The notes under the pieces: model-generated
Seen by the model: the letters and a program-made list of their open reading frames with translations, nothing else
What the model was told of the DNA's origin: nothing
The model's database searches: none
Position numbers and translations under genes: made by a program
Assembly: GCA_011390205.1 (NCBI GenBank)
Contig: JAABSX010000003.1
Coordinates: 124,001 to 188,000, forward strand
DNA: 64,000 nucleotides
Origin: Microscillaceae bacterium
GTDB taxonomy: Bacteria > Bacteroidota > Bacteroidia > Cytophagales > Microscillaceae
Reading direction: 5' to 3'
Part shown: positions 63,611-64,000 of the stretch, piece after piece
How the letters are laid out: the number at the start of each line of letters is the position of its first letter
Position numbering within the stretch: the stretch's first letter is position 1

Positions 63611-64000
63611 TTAATCACAAACAAGATTGTCTGCATAGTTTTGTTTTTCTAGCTTGTAGCCCTTCTGATAAGGGTAGCCCCCTCCCATTCCTAGATTTTC
63701 GGCATTAATGGTATAAAGGCACTCAAAATCAATGACGCTTTCCTTTGCCTTGAGGTCATTCGGATTCGGAAATGGATTTTTAGTGGCAAAACAACTGGTG
63801 GTGGTTAGGTTTGACAATACATTTTCTAAGATGTATTTAATATCTATTTCATATTCTATCACCAAATCTTGGTCAATATCAGAGGCATATCGCCCACAAG
63901 GCTCTCCCTTTCTGACTATAGAATCAGGGTAAATGAAAAATTTATCTGTGAAAAAAGAATGTATGGTTGCTATTTTTTTGAATTGGGGGCTTTTCTCAAA
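63611..64000 (-). CDS. Partial hypothetical protein, C-terminal 129 residues
   Basis: The frame is open from the window edge to TAA at 63611 and carries no start codon that is convincing, so the gene begins beyond position 64000. Visible residues include G-E-P-C-G-R-Y-A-S-D-I-D-Q-D, I-E-Y-E-I-D-I-K-Y-I-L, and G-M-G-G-G-Y-P-Y-Q-K-G-Y near the end, with several cysteines. No family recognised; the cysteines and the strand-like pattern would suit an exported protein. Confidence 0.6.
   Translation of the reverse strand, partial: FEKSPQFKKIATIHSFFTDKFFIYPDSIVRKGEPCGRYASDIDQDLVIEYEIDIKYILENVLSNLTTTSCFATKNPFPNPNDLKAKESVIDFECLYTINAENLGMGGGYPYQKGYKLEKQNYADNLVCD

Overview
The window reads as chromosomal DNA of a Bacteroidota bacterium, most likely a Cytophagales-type gliding or filamentous form. 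This is inferred from low G+C, promoter-like TTTG / TAnnTTTG elements instead of E. coli-type boxes, weak Shine-Dalgarno signals, an outer-membrane TPR/propeller/OmpA lipoprotein of the PorE type, a GNAT gene heading argG-argC, an aspartokinase-homoserine dehydrogenase fusion, and H-N-L-R-A-P type histidine kinase chemistry. No rRNA, tRNA or CRISPR array was recognised.

Layout. 0-2.6 kb: a cut-off gene, an acyltransferase and a tandem universal stress protein. 2.8-4.4 kb: a decayed IS4-family element with terminal repeats, an 11-bp target duplication and a nonsense codon in its transposase, sitting in a dispersed repeat. 4.4-8.5 kb: an accessory block of three unrelated minus-strand genes (esterase-like, helical repeat-like, Peptidase_MA-like), each followed by an attC-like dyad, and then two near-identical 422-bp units that look like a duplicated gene cassette. 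8.8-11.8 kb: arginine operon (GNAT, argG, argC). 12.2-16.5 kb: SDR enzyme, a YbjN-like protein beside a toxin-like NPF-repeat protein, and a DUF819 membrane protein. 16.5-26.2 kb: TolC-like protein, thrA, tyrS, HD protein, fused oligopeptide ABC ATPase, ECF sigma factor. 26.5-33.7 kb: lipoprotein serine hydrolase, sensor kinase and three adenylate-forming ligases (FadD, MatB-like, MenE). 33.8-41.4 kb: LRR protein, DUF4174, PD40 protein, fructosamine-kinase family, and an SSS symporter preceded by an unlisted 42-residue membrane peptide. 41.6-44.9 kb: a second accessory block with an eCIS-core (DUF4157) protein carrying a kinase-like C-terminal domain, a hypothetical gene between direct repeats, and a MITE-like insertion whose empty site also lies in the window. 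44.9-59.2 kb: housekeeping (fhs, ispF, M16 peptidase, BASS transporter, SiaB-like pair, threonine aldolase, LRR, PorE-like, pseudouridine synthase, icd). 59.2-63.5 kb: a MoxR ATPase / VWA operon interrupted by a GmrSD-type (DUF262-DUF1524) restriction gene.

Most likely novel content: (1) the cassette-like array at 4.4-8.5 kb with no integrase in view; (2) two proteins with matching NPF-rich leaders, one with an eCIS-core metallopeptidase-like domain plus a D-R-H-x-x-N / D-N-D kinase-like site, the other toxin-like with a possible chaperone partner; (3) GmrSD within a MoxR-VWA operon. All functions are inferred by eye from protein motifs; no searches were run.
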